NCBI RefSeq assembly: GCF_001438845.1
Contig: NZ_JQCL01000051.1
Coordinates: 44,002 to 77,365 of the forward strand
Origin: Lactiplantibacillus xiangfangensis
GTDB lineage: Bacteria > Bacillota > Bacilli > Lactobacillales > Lactobacillaceae
Reading direction: 5' to 3'
Length of the DNA stretch: 33,364 nucleotides
Below the pieces are notes generated by a model, which was not told the DNA's origin, did not search any database, and saw only the letters and a list, made by a program, of their open reading frames with translations. The position numbers and the translations under genes are program-made. Below are positions 16,345 to 24,486 of this stretch, piece after piece (the first letter of the stretch is position 1; every line of letters starts with the position of its first letter).

Positions 16345-17253
16345 ATGGAAAAAATTGCTGAATTACAAAATGTCTCACTACGCAAGCATGGTGGGAAAAT
16401 TTTGGATGATATTTCGTTTGATTTAAATGCTGGAGGAATATGGGGGATTGTTGGTCCAAATGGATCCGGGAAAACAACAATCATGAAAGTAATGCTTGGA
16501 CTTTTGAAATACGATAAAGGAACCGTCAAAATTGACAATCAACTCGTAACAAGCAAAAAACACAGTGTAGTTAGAGATCAAGTTGGTGCACTCATAGAAA
16601 ATCCATCGTTATATCCATATCTAACGGGATTGCAGCACCTCAGTTTGTATTCTAGTGATAAAAAAAAGATCAGTACGATAGTTCAACAATTGAAAATGAC
16701 GAATTATATCAAGCTAAAAACAAAACTATATTCATTAGGCATGAAACAGAAGCTAGGAATAGCTATAGCTTTGGTCAACTGTCCAAAGCTTGTTATTTTA
16801 GATGAACCCATGAATGGGCTGGATCCTAAATCGGCTAGAGAACTACGAATGTTAATTCAACAAAAGAATCGAGAAGGAACTACCTTTTTGATTTCTAGTC
16901 ATGTGTTGAGCGAATTGCAAAAAATAATTACGGGCATCATCATTGTAAATGATGGGAAAATCAGTATAGAAACAACGCCAAGTGAATTGAAAAAAAAGGT
17001 TAATAAGCAAGTCATTATTAATACTAATGACAATGACAAGGCGCTTAAAACACTCAATGTGTTATTTCCTGATGACGGTCTGAAAAGTTTAATTATTGAT
17101 TCGGACAAATCAGAAAAATTGAATGAATATTTACAGGCAATCATTAACAATGATATTCAAATTCTATCGGTCAATGATAGTCAAGATGACTTAGAAAACA
17201 CAATGTTAGAACTGATGCAGCATAAAAGCGACAAGGAAGGGTCGAACCTATGA
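16345..17253 (+). CDS. ABC transporter ATP-binding protein, LanF/BcrA (self-immunity) type
   Basis: A 302-residue ATPase with Walker A GPNGSGKTT (37-45), signature YSLGMKQKLGIA (129-140) and Walker B LVILDEPMNGLD (149-160). The Q-loop position reads GALIENPSLYP, with Glu85 in place of Gln. This E-loop and the SLGMKQ signature are features of LanF/BcrA ATPases that expel lantibiotics or bacitracin from the membrane. The C-terminal about 80 residues are a variable extension. Start ATG follows GAGG. The stop overlaps the permease ATG (ATGA). It likely gives resistance or immunity to a membrane-active peptide; substrate is unknown. Confidence 0.88.
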   Translation: MEKIAELQNVSLRKHGGKILDDISFDLNAGGIWGIVGPNGSGKTTIMKVMLGLLKYDKGTVKIDNQLVTSKKHSVVRDQVGALIENPSLYPYLTGLQHLSLYSSDKKKISTIVQQLKMTNYIKLKTKLYSLGMKQKLGIAIALVNCPKLVILDEPMNGLDPKSARELRMLIQQKNREGTTFLISSHVLSELQKIITGIIIVNDGKISIETTPSELKKKVNKQVIINTNDNDKALKTLNVLFPDDGLKSLIIDSDKSEKLNEYLQAIINNDIQILSVNDSQDDLENTMLELMQHKSDKEGSNL

Positions 17254-18020
17254 AACCATTGATGTATCAAGAATTTTTGAAGTTAAGATTTAAAAAGAGT
17301 ACATGGATTTCATTGATCATTGCTGTAGGCATGATGGTTTTGACTGGACTGACAACACTAAATGTCGGCAGTTCTGATAGTAAGTATTATTTTTCTTCTG
17401 CTTACGGTGGCTTCCAATGGTTCATTATCGTTTTAATTGCAATTAATGCCTCATCTATCACCTCAGAATTTCAATTTGGTACGATCAAGCATTTAGTCAT
17501 TCAAGCAGATAGCCGGTGGCGGGTATACTATATCAAATTATTGGCAATAAGCTGCTATAATTTTATCGGACATATTATAATCTTCCTGGCCGCTGTACTA
17601 ATCAAATTACTTTTATATCCGGGACTAGATTTATTCTCACATTATCACTATGGTAGTACAGTTATCGTTAATCTAATTCTGAACGGGGCGTTAGACTTCT
17701 TTCTTAGTTACCTTTTCATTGGCATGGTAACATTGATTGCTTGTATTAGTTCTAACAGTGCTGTGGCGGTTTCTGTGGGGATAGGTGTCGCATTTGCCGG
17801 AGAGGGATTGTCCAACATGTTATTATCCTCATTTCCAAGCATAATCCCAATAATGCGATGGAATCCATTTAACATGTTAAATTTCCAGCAACAATTTGCT
17901 TATCCAGAACATATTCATGATACCCATCTTCTGTTATCACAGATGGGTATTGGAATATTTGTTTGGAGCTGTCTATTCCTAGTACTTGGGCAATTGCTCT
18001 TTCAACGCAGAAAGATCTAA
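17250..18020 (+). CDS. ABC-2 type permease of the LanF-like transporter (LanE/BcrB-like)
   Basis: A 256-residue membrane protein with about six spanning segments, beginning MKPLMYQEFLKLRFKKST, a typical start for LanE/LanG and BcrB permeases. It is translationally coupled to the ATPase by a 4-base overlap. TSEFQFGTIKHLVIQ near 70-85 is the conserved cytoplasmic segment of this permease family. A second permease (LanG) is absent, so the transporter would be a homodimeric permease or incomplete. Confidence 0.82.
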   Translation: MKPLMYQEFLKLRFKKSTWISLIIAVGMMVLTGLTTLNVGSSDSKYYFSSAYGGFQWFIIVLIAINASSITSEFQFGTIKHLVIQADSRWRVYYIKLLAISCYNFIGHIIIFLAAVLIKLLLYPGLDLFSHYHYGSTVIVNLILNGALDFFLSYLFIGMVTLIACISSNSAVAVSVGIGVAFAGEGLSNMLLSSFPSIIPIMRWNPFNMLNFQQQFAYPEHIHDTHLLLSQMGIGIFVWSCLFLVLGQLLFQRRKI

Positions 18021-18091
18021 AAACATTAAAAAAATATGACGAAATCATCGCACCATTTAACCAGGTTTATTTTAGAAAGGAGATGGGTAAA

Positions 18092-18295
18092 ATGAATGAC
18101 ATTTTACGAATGCAGAAACTAAAAAATAAAGGAACAAAGAAAAATAGTGGTACCCACAGAAGTAACTTTAGCCTTCTTTGTTCTTTAGACCAATATCACA
18201 ACAATATTAGCTGCTTTGCAATTCAAACTAGTGATAAAATCTATTCAGTAACGACCTTGTGGGTTTTGACAACCGTTGAAGATGTGACTTTCTGA
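18092..18295 (+). CDS. Small Ser/Cys-containing ORF, possible lanthipeptide-like precursor or remnant (67 aa)
   Basis: ATG 18092 follows an excellent ribosome site, AGAAAGGAG at 18074-18082, 71 bases after the permease and before a strong terminator. This placement favours a real gene co-transcribed with the transporter. The product begins MNDILRMQKLKNKGTKKNSG and has SNFSLLC (24-30) and ISC (39-41). The start resembles the ILxLQxL leader motif of class III lanthipeptides, and S-x2-S-x2-C resembles their labionin motif. However, the C-terminal 25 residues are atypical and no LanKC or other modification gene is in the window. It could equally be an unrelated small protein or a frameshifted remnant. 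Confidence 0.45.
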   Translation: MNDILRMQKLKNKGTKKNSGTHRSNFSLLCSLDQYHNNISCFAIQTSDKIYSVTTLWVLTTVEDVTF

Positions 18296-18341
18296 ACGGC
18301 AAATTTCCGGTGTTTTACCGGAGACTTGCCGTTCAGTTTTG
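18292..18341. terminator. Strong terminator at the right end of the island
   Basis: CTGAACGGCAA (18292 on) pairs with TTGCCGTTCAG (to 18336), with inner CCGGT/ACCGG, then TTTTGTTT. It separates the rightward small ORF from the leftward rhomboid gene and includes the small ORF's stop region. Confidence 0.85.
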
Positions 18342-18363
18342 TTTAGCCCACTTATTAGGCTCA

Positions 18364-19101
18364 TTAAGGCAAATAGTCATTGAAGATGGTCCAGGTAAAA
18401 AGGACTAGCGTCAAACCAACGGCAAAGGTTGTGCGTAGCCACGATGGAACCCGCACAAAGTCGATTTCATCGATATCGAAGAAGAGGGCGGCCAACAGGA
18501 TGCCACCGATTAGCCCACCGAGGTGACCATAAATATTAACGCTTGGATCGATCAGGTTAAAGGCTAAGTTGACGACTAGTATCGAAGCCAATCGCTGACG
18601 GGCGCTTGGCGTAATTAAAGCAGCGTATACGATTAGCCCAAAAAGACTTGTGGAAGCTCCCGCACTTACCGTATTTTGTGAAAATAGGAAGCTGGTAAAG
18701 TTCCCAGCTAGGCCACTGAGCAGATAAACGCAGCCCATTCTAATTGAACCGATTTTTTGCTCAACCACTGGTCCGACTAAGTAGAGCGTGACCATGTTTA
18801 AGGCCAAGTGAATCGGGCTGACATGGACAAACATGGGGGTCCAAAGTCGCCAATAATCACCCGCGTTAATGAGCGGAACGTACGATGCCCCGTAGTTGAT
18901 AAGTACCAGGGGATTAATGCTGAAAATGTTTCCATATTGAATTTGCGAAAAAGTTTCAAGCAGGTACACGCCGATGTTGACGGCGAGTAGGAGGGTCGTT
19001 ATGATTGCAAAATCGTGACTACCGAGGTAAACCCGGTACCACCGCTTGAGGTTGGCCTTACGTTGATGCCAAGTGAGACCGTCATTTGATCGAAATGCCA
19101 A
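18364..19101 (-). CDS. Rhomboid-family intramembrane serine protease
   Basis: A 245-residue membrane protein with about six to seven segments. Rhomboid hallmarks are WTPMFVHVSPIHLALNM (Asn102 region), the catalytic serine in AGASTSLFG (S150) and the catalytic histidine in NIYGHLGGLIGG (H193). The residue after Ser is Thr rather than the common Gly. Start is TTG at 19099-19101, preceded by AGTAGGAA, since no in-frame ATG is nearby. GC and codon use match the core genome, so this gene marks the right flank of the island. Confidence 0.9.
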   Translation of the reverse strand: MAFRSNDGLTWHQRKANLKRWYRVYLGSHDFAIITTLLLAVNIGVYLLETFSQIQYGNIFSINPLVLINYGASYVPLINAGDYWRLWTPMFVHVSPIHLALNMVTLYLVGPVVEQKIGSIRMGCVYLLSGLAGNFTSFLFSQNTVSAGASTSLFGLIVYAALITPSARQRLASILVVNLAFNLIDPSVNIYGHLGGLIGGILLAALFFDIDEIDFVRVPSWLRTTFAVGLTLVLFTWTIFNDYLP

Positions 19102-19240
19102 AGAAGTTCCTACTTTCTTTCATGAGTTAATTTCAGCATACGGTAAATAGGAGAAATGGTGGTTGTGACGGGGTAAAGAATGAGTAAATTTATAGTAAGT
19201 ATGGGACAATGGTCAAATCAAGTATTTAAACGTATCTATC

Positions 19241-19288
19241 AATCACAGTATGTTATTGATTGTCACTGTGATTAAATTCGGTTATTCT
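19241..19288 (+). promoter_or_regulatory. Promoter with 9-bp inverted repeat upstream of the MacB-like transporter
   Basis: AATCACAGT (19241-19249) and ACTGTGATT (19265-19273) form a perfect 9-bp dyad. TTGTCA (19260-19265) and TATTCT (19283-19288) are spaced by 17 bases. The right half of the dyad lies in the spacer, so a repressor or activator could bind there. The regulator is not identified. Confidence 0.5.
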
Positions 19289-19358
19289 TTGAGGTATAGG
19301 GTTGTATTAATGATGACTTAATAGAAGATAAGGATTAATAGGGAAGGGATTAACTTAA

Positions 19359-21683
19359 ATGTTGGAACTTAAACATATCAAAAAATATTATCACGTTGGT
19401 GATTCGGTCACGAAGGCGTTGGATGACGTTTCCGTGGCCTTTCGTAAGCGTGAATTCGTCGCAATTTTAGGGCCGAGTGGGTCTGGGAAGACGACGATGC
19501 TAAACGGAATCGGGGGCTTGGATGTTTACGATTCTGGTGACTTGATCATCAAGGGTAAGTCGACGAAGGATTTTAAGGCGAGTGATTGGGATGCTTACCG
19601 GAATAATTCTGTTGGGTTTATTTTTCAAAGTTACAATATTATCGGCCATCTGAGTATTTTAGATAACGTTGAGATGGGGATGACCCTAAGTGGCGTTGAC
19701 AATGCCGATAAGAAGGCCAAAGCGGTGAAGGCCCTCGAACGGGTCGGCTTGGGACCACATATGAACAAAAAGCCCAACCAGCTATCTGGTGGTCAAATGC
19801 AACGGGTGGCGATTGCCCGGGCGATTGCAAATGATCCCGAGATCCTATTGTGTGACGAACCCACCGGTGCCTTGGATACTGAAACCAGTGTTCAGATCAT
19901 GGACTTAATCAAGGAACTCTCTGCTGAACGGTTAGTAATCATGGTGACCCATAATCCCGATCTAGCCCGCGAATATGCCAACCGGATCATTGAATTTGCG
20001 GATGGTAAGATTCAGCATGATTCGAACCCTTATGATGAAGAAGCGGCCGACGAAACGTTTGCGTTACAAAAGACAAAGATGACTTATTGGACCGCCTTAA
20101 AGCTATCCTTTACCAACATCAAGACGAAAAAGGGGCGGACGGCACTGACGGCGTTTGCTTCCAGTATCGGGATTATTGGGATTGCCGTCGTTTTATCGCT
20201 ATCCACGGGATTTCAAACCCAAGTGAATAAGACGCAAACGAATACGCTAGCGCAAATGCCAGTTACGATTTCACAGACGGCACAACAGCAGCAAAAGCAA
20301 TCTAATAAGATTAAAACGGCTAAGTCTTCAGAACAGTCGATCACGGCACGGGTCAGTCAAGCGGATAAAGCCACGCATACGAATAATTTAACGTCCAAGT
20401 ACTTAACGTACATCAAGAATATGTCGCCTAGTTTGAGTCATAACGTGACTTACACCTATAGCACGGGGATGAACTTGTTACGGCAAGTCGACGGTAAGAC
20501 CAAGTCGGTAACGTTCTCGAACAAAAATGGAAAGAATTCGACGGCAACGTCGATGTCATCTGCTATGAGCAGTATGTCCGGCGTGGCGACGTCGGTTTAT
20601 CCGACGAGTGGCAATGCTAGTTTTCTGAAGAAACATTACCGGGTCGTTTCCGGACAATACCCCACTTCAGAAAATGAGGTTGTCTTGATTGCTAACCGTG
20701 ACAACACGGTCAACGTTAATGCGCTGAAAAACTTAGGGTATTCGGCTAAGAGTGGTGATCAATTTAAGTTTAGTCAAATCGTGGGCACCACTTTGAAATT
20801 AGTGACTAATAATGACTACTATCAAAAGTTACCAACAGGAAACTATTTGCCAAACAAGGTGACGGATGCGTTGTACAATAAATCTAATAACCAAACAATT
20901 AAAGTTGTTGGGGTTCTGCGAGCAAAGACCAAGGATTCTGACAACGTGCTTGCTTCTGGGATCGCGTACAGTGATAAGCTAACGCAAAACATCATCAAGA
21001 CTAATCAGAATTCGGACATTGTAAAGGCCCAAAAAGACAGTGATACGAACGTGATGACTGGTGCGAAGGTTGATTCGGATGCGCGGCAAACGTTACTCAG
21101 TACCCTCGGTGGGTCAAGCACGCCCGCTAGTATCTTGATTTATCCGAACAGTTTCAAGAATAAGGATAAAGTTTTGAGTTACTTGGATAAATATAACAAG
21201 GGTAAGTCCAAGGCGGATAAAATCGTCTATACTGACTTAGCCGGCACCGTTTCTAGTTTAACCGGTGGTTTGATGGACGCGATTACTTATGTCTTGATTG
21301 CCTTTGCGGGAATTTCGTTGGTCACAAGTATGATCATGATTGCGATTATTACCTATACGTCGGTCTTGGAACGGACCAAGGAAATCGGAATTTTGAAAGC
21401 CTTAGGGGCGCGTAAGAAGGATATCACCCGAGTCTTCGATGCGGAAACAACGATTCTAGGTGTGGCTTCTGGGGTCTTAGGCGTGGTGATTGCGTGGTTA
21501 TTGACGTTCCCAGTCAACGCCGTTTTGAGCAATGTCACGGGGTTGAATAACGTGGCCCATTTGAATCCAATGCATGGGGTTATTTTGATCATCATTAGTA
21601 CCGTTTTGACGGTACTTGGTGGCCATATTCCAGCACGGATGGCAGCGAAGAAGGATGCTGCAACGGCTTTGCGGTCAGAATAA
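19359..21683 (+). CDS. MacB-like ABC transporter with fused ATPase and FtsX-type permease
   Basis: A 774-residue fusion. The ATPase (about 1-225) has Walker A GPSGSGKTT (38-46), signature LSGGQMQRVA (142-151) and Walker B ILLCDEPTGALD (162-173). A first membrane segment at about 260-280 is followed by a large extracytoplasmic domain rich in Ser, Thr, Lys and Asn. Three C-terminal spans and the FtsX-like segment RTKEIGILKALGARKKDITRVF-like region (near 680-700) complete it. MacB/LolD-type transporters act as mechanotransmitters for peptides, lipoproteins or toxins. No adaptor protein or two-component partner is adjacent. Substrate unknown. Confidence 0.9.
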   Translation: MLELKHIKKYYHVGDSVTKALDDVSVAFRKREFVAILGPSGSGKTTMLNGIGGLDVYDSGDLIIKGKSTKDFKASDWDAYRNNSVGFIFQSYNIIGHLSILDNVEMGMTLSGVDNADKKAKAVKALERVGLGPHMNKKPNQLSGGQMQRVAIARAIANDPEILLCDEPTGALDTETSVQIMDLIKELSAERLVIMVTHNPDLAREYANRIIEFADGKIQHDSNPYDEEAADETFALQKTKMTYWTALKLSFTNIKTKKGRTALTAFASSIGIIGIAVVLSLSTGFQTQVNKTQTNTLAQMPVTISQTAQQQQKQSNKIKTAKSSEQSITARVSQADKATHTNNLTSKYLTYIKNMSPSLSHNVTYTYSTGMNLLRQVDGKTKSVTFSNKNGKNSTATSMSSAMSSMSGVATSVYPTSGNASFLKKHYRVVSGQYPTSENEVVLIANRDNTVNVNALKNLGYSAKSGDQFKFSQIVGTTLKLVTNNDYYQKLPTGNYLPNKVTDALYNKSNNQTIKVVGVLRAKTKDSDNVLASGIAYSDKLTQNIIKTNQNSDIVKAQKDSDTNVMTGAKVDSDARQTLLSTLGGSSTPASILIYPNSFKNKDKVLSYLDKYNKGKSKADKIVYTDLAGTVSSLTGGLMDAITYVLIAFAGISLVTSMIMIAIITYTSVLERTKEIGILKALGARKKDITRVFDAETTILGVASGVLGVVIAWLLTFPVNAVLSNVTGLNNVAHLNPMHGVILIIISTVLTVLGGHIPARMAAKKDAATALRSE

Positions 21684-21698
21684 AAAATAGTGAAATGA

Positions 21699-21735
21699 AA
21701 AAGGTGCCGGTAAAAATTTTGCCGGCACCTTTTAT
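21699..21735. terminator. Convergent terminator
   Basis: AAAAGGTGCCGG (21699-21710) pairs perfectly with CCGGCACCTTTT (21722-21733). It follows the transporter gene. Confidence 0.85.
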
Positions 21736-21831
21736 TGGCTCTTTGTGGGTCTTACTTAATTCTATTGTTCAGTTCGTTTCGGAATTGACTGTCCTCGGAA
21801 GCGTTGATTAAGCAAATGTCTTATCACCTGT

Positions 21832-23106
21832 TTATCTTAACTTGAATACTAACGTCCCATTTCGAGCGGAACCATATTGATTAACATTTAAAATTGGTGC
21901 CTTTTGAGTAGTGGAGTCAGGTACGTACTTAATTTGCGAACTATTGTTATCAAGGAGGTCTAAAATACCAATGCTGGCCTTAGCCTGTGGTTTGTATCCC
22001 TTAAATGTCGGCAAGGTTACAGGCTCCATGGTTGAGGTACCATGTGAAGAATCGTAAACACTATTAAACGAACTAATCCCCAGAACTTGTGGCAATCCCG
22101 TAGCGCTCTCTTCACTTGAGACAAAATAAACTGGCATCTTAACCGTCATGTTCATATACTTGGTCAGCTGTGGGTTAGCAGGAAGGTAACCTGAAGTAAC
22201 AGCGATTCGCGCGGCTGTTGATTCTACTAGATTCAGATAATCTGGTGTGGCGGAATTATCCATGACAGCCCCAAAGTGATTGTGCGTACCCAATTTGTCG
22301 TCCAGTTTTTGTGCCATGCTTAAGTAATCTGGATAATTCCAATTGTGAGCTTTCGCATAAGCAATTACAGAGTCAAAAAATGTTTTTAACCCATCGATTT
22401 TGTATGAGTCATTTGGTAAATCACCATTCAATTGTTCGTTACTGTCATTATAAGTTGCAATAAAATCGGTCGATGCAATATTCATTGCTGATTTGTCATA
22501 GCTGGTAGGAGAACCGAGTCCTTTATAAACGCTGCGTTGTCCCTTGTCTCCAGCCATAATATCGGTTAAATTAGCACCACCGGCATCCGCGTGGCCAAGT
22601 CCCAGTGCATGGCCCATTTCATGAGCAACGATGTCATCCCAAGCGGCTTGTTTTGACGTATCGAAAGTGGCTGCGTTAATGGCTGTTACTCTGAGAATAT
22701 AGTCAGTTTGTGCATAGCCACCTAAATTCGAATCAGAATATTGAGCGTATGTAACATCTGCATCTTTGGCATCATTCGTTATTTGGACAATTGTCTTACC
22801 CGCCGCCTTGTTCCAGAAAGCAGCAGCATTCGAGATGGCTTGACGTAGCTGACTCGACGATTGACTCGGTGCATAAGCCATCAGTATATGATTGTCATTC
22901 ACTAGATACACGCCACCAATATAAATTCCATTCTTAACTTTCGTATCAGAAGTGTAATACCCGCGTGCCTGTTGAGTTGTTGATATATCGTTATAGGGAT
23001 TATTTACCTGAGTATCAGCTCGTACTGGTTGTCCGGCCAGGGATGTGAAAAACAAAAAAATTCCAAATAGTGCTGAGAATCTCAATGCTAACTTTTTGAA
23101 TTTCAA
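21832..23106 (-). CDS. Secreted zinc metalloprotease, matrixin-like
   Basis: I place the start at the TTG of 23104-23106, because GGAGG lies 9 bases upstream; the frame continues upstream through that site. The product is 424 residues with a signal peptide (KFKKLALRF, a hydrophobic core, then cleavage near PVRA-DTQ at about residue 31). The catalytic motif HEMGHALGLGH is at 162-172, with DIMAG (Met-turn, M184) about 12 residues later, as in matrixins/metzincins. The C-terminal half is not recognised. The gene follows the acetyltransferase by about 25 bases and is likely co-transcribed. Confidence 0.88.
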   Translation of the reverse strand: MKFKKLALRFSALFGIFLFFTSLAGQPVRADTQVNNPYNDISTTQQARGYYTSDTKVKNGIYIGGVYLVNDNHILMAYAPSQSSSQLRQAISNAAAFWNKAAGKTIVQITNDAKDADVTYAQYSDSNLGGYAQTDYILRVTAINAATFDTSKQAAWDDIVAHEMGHALGLGHADAGGANLTDIMAGDKGQRSVYKGLGSPTSYDKSAMNIASTDFIATYNDSNEQLNGDLPNDSYKIDGLKTFFDSVIAYAKAHNWNYPDYLSMAQKLDDKLGTHNHFGAVMDNSATPDYLNLVESTAARIAVTSGYLPANPQLTKYMNMTVKMPVYFVSSEESATGLPQVLGISSFNSVYDSSHGTSTMEPVTLPTFKGYKPQAKASIGILDLLDNNSSQIKYVPDSTTQKAPILNVNQYGSARNGTLVFKLR

Positions 23107-23130
23107 TGTCTTTTCCTCCAAAAATAAAAA

Positions 23131-23994
23131 TTAAATAACTGTGATTCTAATATCCTGAGATATTACCTGATCAAACTCAGGCTGGATGAACAGGACTGTT
23201 ATAGTTGTTTCTCCATTACCCACCGCAGTAATCTTCCCTTCGTGTGAGATTGTGATAATCGAATCATTACTTGAGCTAAAACTATAATGGCCACCTCGTG
23301 TATTAGGTGGGAGCGTCATGGCCGCAACTTGTTCAGTATCGCCTACATGTAGTTGCTTAGTGTCAATGTTAGTGATTAGTCGACGCGCTTTGAACTCATT
23401 ATCAGGGATGTCTGAATGAGCATCATCCGTTTGACGAATGACTCTGGCAGGATTCCCTCCAACAATTACAGAACCATCTGGGAAGGAATGCGTAACGACC
23501 GCTCCCGCAGCAACAATAGTTTTGTTTCCTAAAGTCACGCCACCCATAATAGTTGCTCCTGCACCAATCCAACAATCAGCACCAATGGTGATTGGCTTGG
23601 TGAACATCTTTCCAAGCAAGCGACTCTCTGCGTGCAATGGATGATAAACCGTAATAAATTGGCATCTCGGTCCAACGAGAGTTCGACTGCCAATTTTAAT
23701 CGTTCCATGATCCATAAAATCACAGTCGTAATTAATCATTGCTCCGTCACCAAGAAAAGTATTTACGCCAAAACCCATTCTAATTGGAGTAAATACTAGG
23801 TTCGTTTTATTGGCGCGGCCAAATAGTTTTTCTTTAATAGTTTCTGGATCCATGTTTTGGTCACCGTAATTATATTTAAAGCTCAATTGACTTGCTTCAT
23901 TCATAATCCGGGCGATCTCTGGATCGGCAACATCATACCATCCTCCATTTTTCATTTTGTTAAATTCAGTCAGGTCCTTAGCTACTTCAGTCAT
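23131..23994 (-). CDS. Sugar/galactoside O-acetyltransferase with C-terminal Ig-like (Big_2) domain
   Basis: A 287-residue two-part protein. Residues 1-190 are a left-handed beta-helix O-acetyltransferase of the LacA/Maa type: N-terminal helix, hexapeptide repeats, ITVYHPLHAESR (candidate catalytic His at 118 or 121), CWIGAGATIMGGVTLGN, then GGNPARVIR. Residues about 205-287 look like a bacterial Ig-like domain (Big_2): hVGDTEQVAA..., SFSSSNDSIITIS, GKITAVGNGETTITV. Such domains are normally extracellular, but there is no signal peptide. Start ATG follows AGAAGGGG. Cytoplasmic acetyltransferases normally end near residue 190-200. Confidence 0.88.
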   Translation of the reverse strand: MTEVAKDLTEFNKMKNGGWYDVADPEIARIMNEASQLSFKYNYGDQNMDPETIKEKLFGRANKTNLVFTPIRMGFGVNTFLGDGAMINYDCDFMDHGTIKIGSRTLVGPRCQFITVYHPLHAESRLLGKMFTKPITIGADCWIGAGATIMGGVTLGNKTIVAAGAVVTHSFPDGSVIVGGNPARVIRQTDDAHSDIPDNEFKARRLITNIDTKQLHVGDTEQVAAMTLPPNTRGGHYSFSSSNDSIITISHEGKITAVGNGETTITVLFIQPEFDQVISQDIRITVI

Positions 23995-24240
23995 TGCTAC
24001 CCCTTCTGTCCAAATGATTTATAGTCCATCCAATTTGAAGTATAGCAGAGAAGAAGTACCGTAAACTCGTTTAAAAGCACCTGAGGTATCAGTTTATACA
24101 CGAAACTATATAAGCCTATAAACGAAATCTTTGAATATCGCTTTCTTCTAAGCTTAGGCTTCATTAATTTACCTGAATGATCTTGCTTTAATTGAGAGAG
24201 AATACAATGATACTTGTAAGTTAGCTCTTACAAATTTAAA
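23995..24240. promoter_or_regulatory. Divergent promoter region, acetyltransferase/protease versus bacteriocin
   Basis: About 245 bases between the two units. TACAAT at 24203-24208 is the best rightward -10, with a weak -35 near 24181-24188. TTGTAAG (24214-24220) and CTTACAA (24227-24233) form a perfect 7-bp dyad around TTAGCT just ahead of the bacteriocin frame. No LytTR-type direct repeats were recognised. Confidence 0.4.
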
Positions 24241-24462
24241 ATGAATGATGTGCTTGGGTATATGAATAGTCAAAAAGTTTTAATTAGTTCAGAACTATCA
24301 AATGTGATTGGTGGAAAATTGGTAAAGCTATATACAGCTGAACCATATACCTTCTATCGGGATACACGAACTAAGAAAATTGTGATGCGTCAGACGACCG
24401 GCTATTCTGCTCATTTACAACATGTAATTGCAGATGGCTGGGTAAGATCAGCGCATTTATAG
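24241..24462 (+). CDS. Double-glycine-leader bacteriocin-like peptide
   Basis: A 73-codon frame whose first 25 residues end in SSELSNVIGG, the classical double-glycine leader pattern (Leu/Ile at -7, -4 region, GG at 24-25) cut by C39 transporters. The predicted mature part is 48 residues, cysteine-free and without the YGNGV motif. It has eight Lys/Arg against three Asp/Glu and ends DGWVRSAHL. ATG 24241 has no clear ribosome site; ATG 24262 would give an 18-residue leader, also normal, but likewise lacks a good site. An enterocin A-type immunity gene starts 24 bases after the stop. I do not recognise a named bacteriocin. Confidence 0.72.
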   Translation: MNDVLGYMNSQKVLISSELSNVIGGKLVKLYTAEPYTFYRDTRTKKIVMRQTTGYSAHLQHVIADGWVRSAHL

Positions 24463-24486
24463 AATTGTGTTAGGGGGATTAGCAAC

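Noticed and set aside
18169-18250. Alternate frames over the small ORF reading VPTEVTLAFFVL and TNITTILAALQF, suggesting a frameshifted membrane protein
   Set aside because: The continuous frame from 18092 has the ribosome site and reaches a stop beside the terminator; noted as an alternative only.
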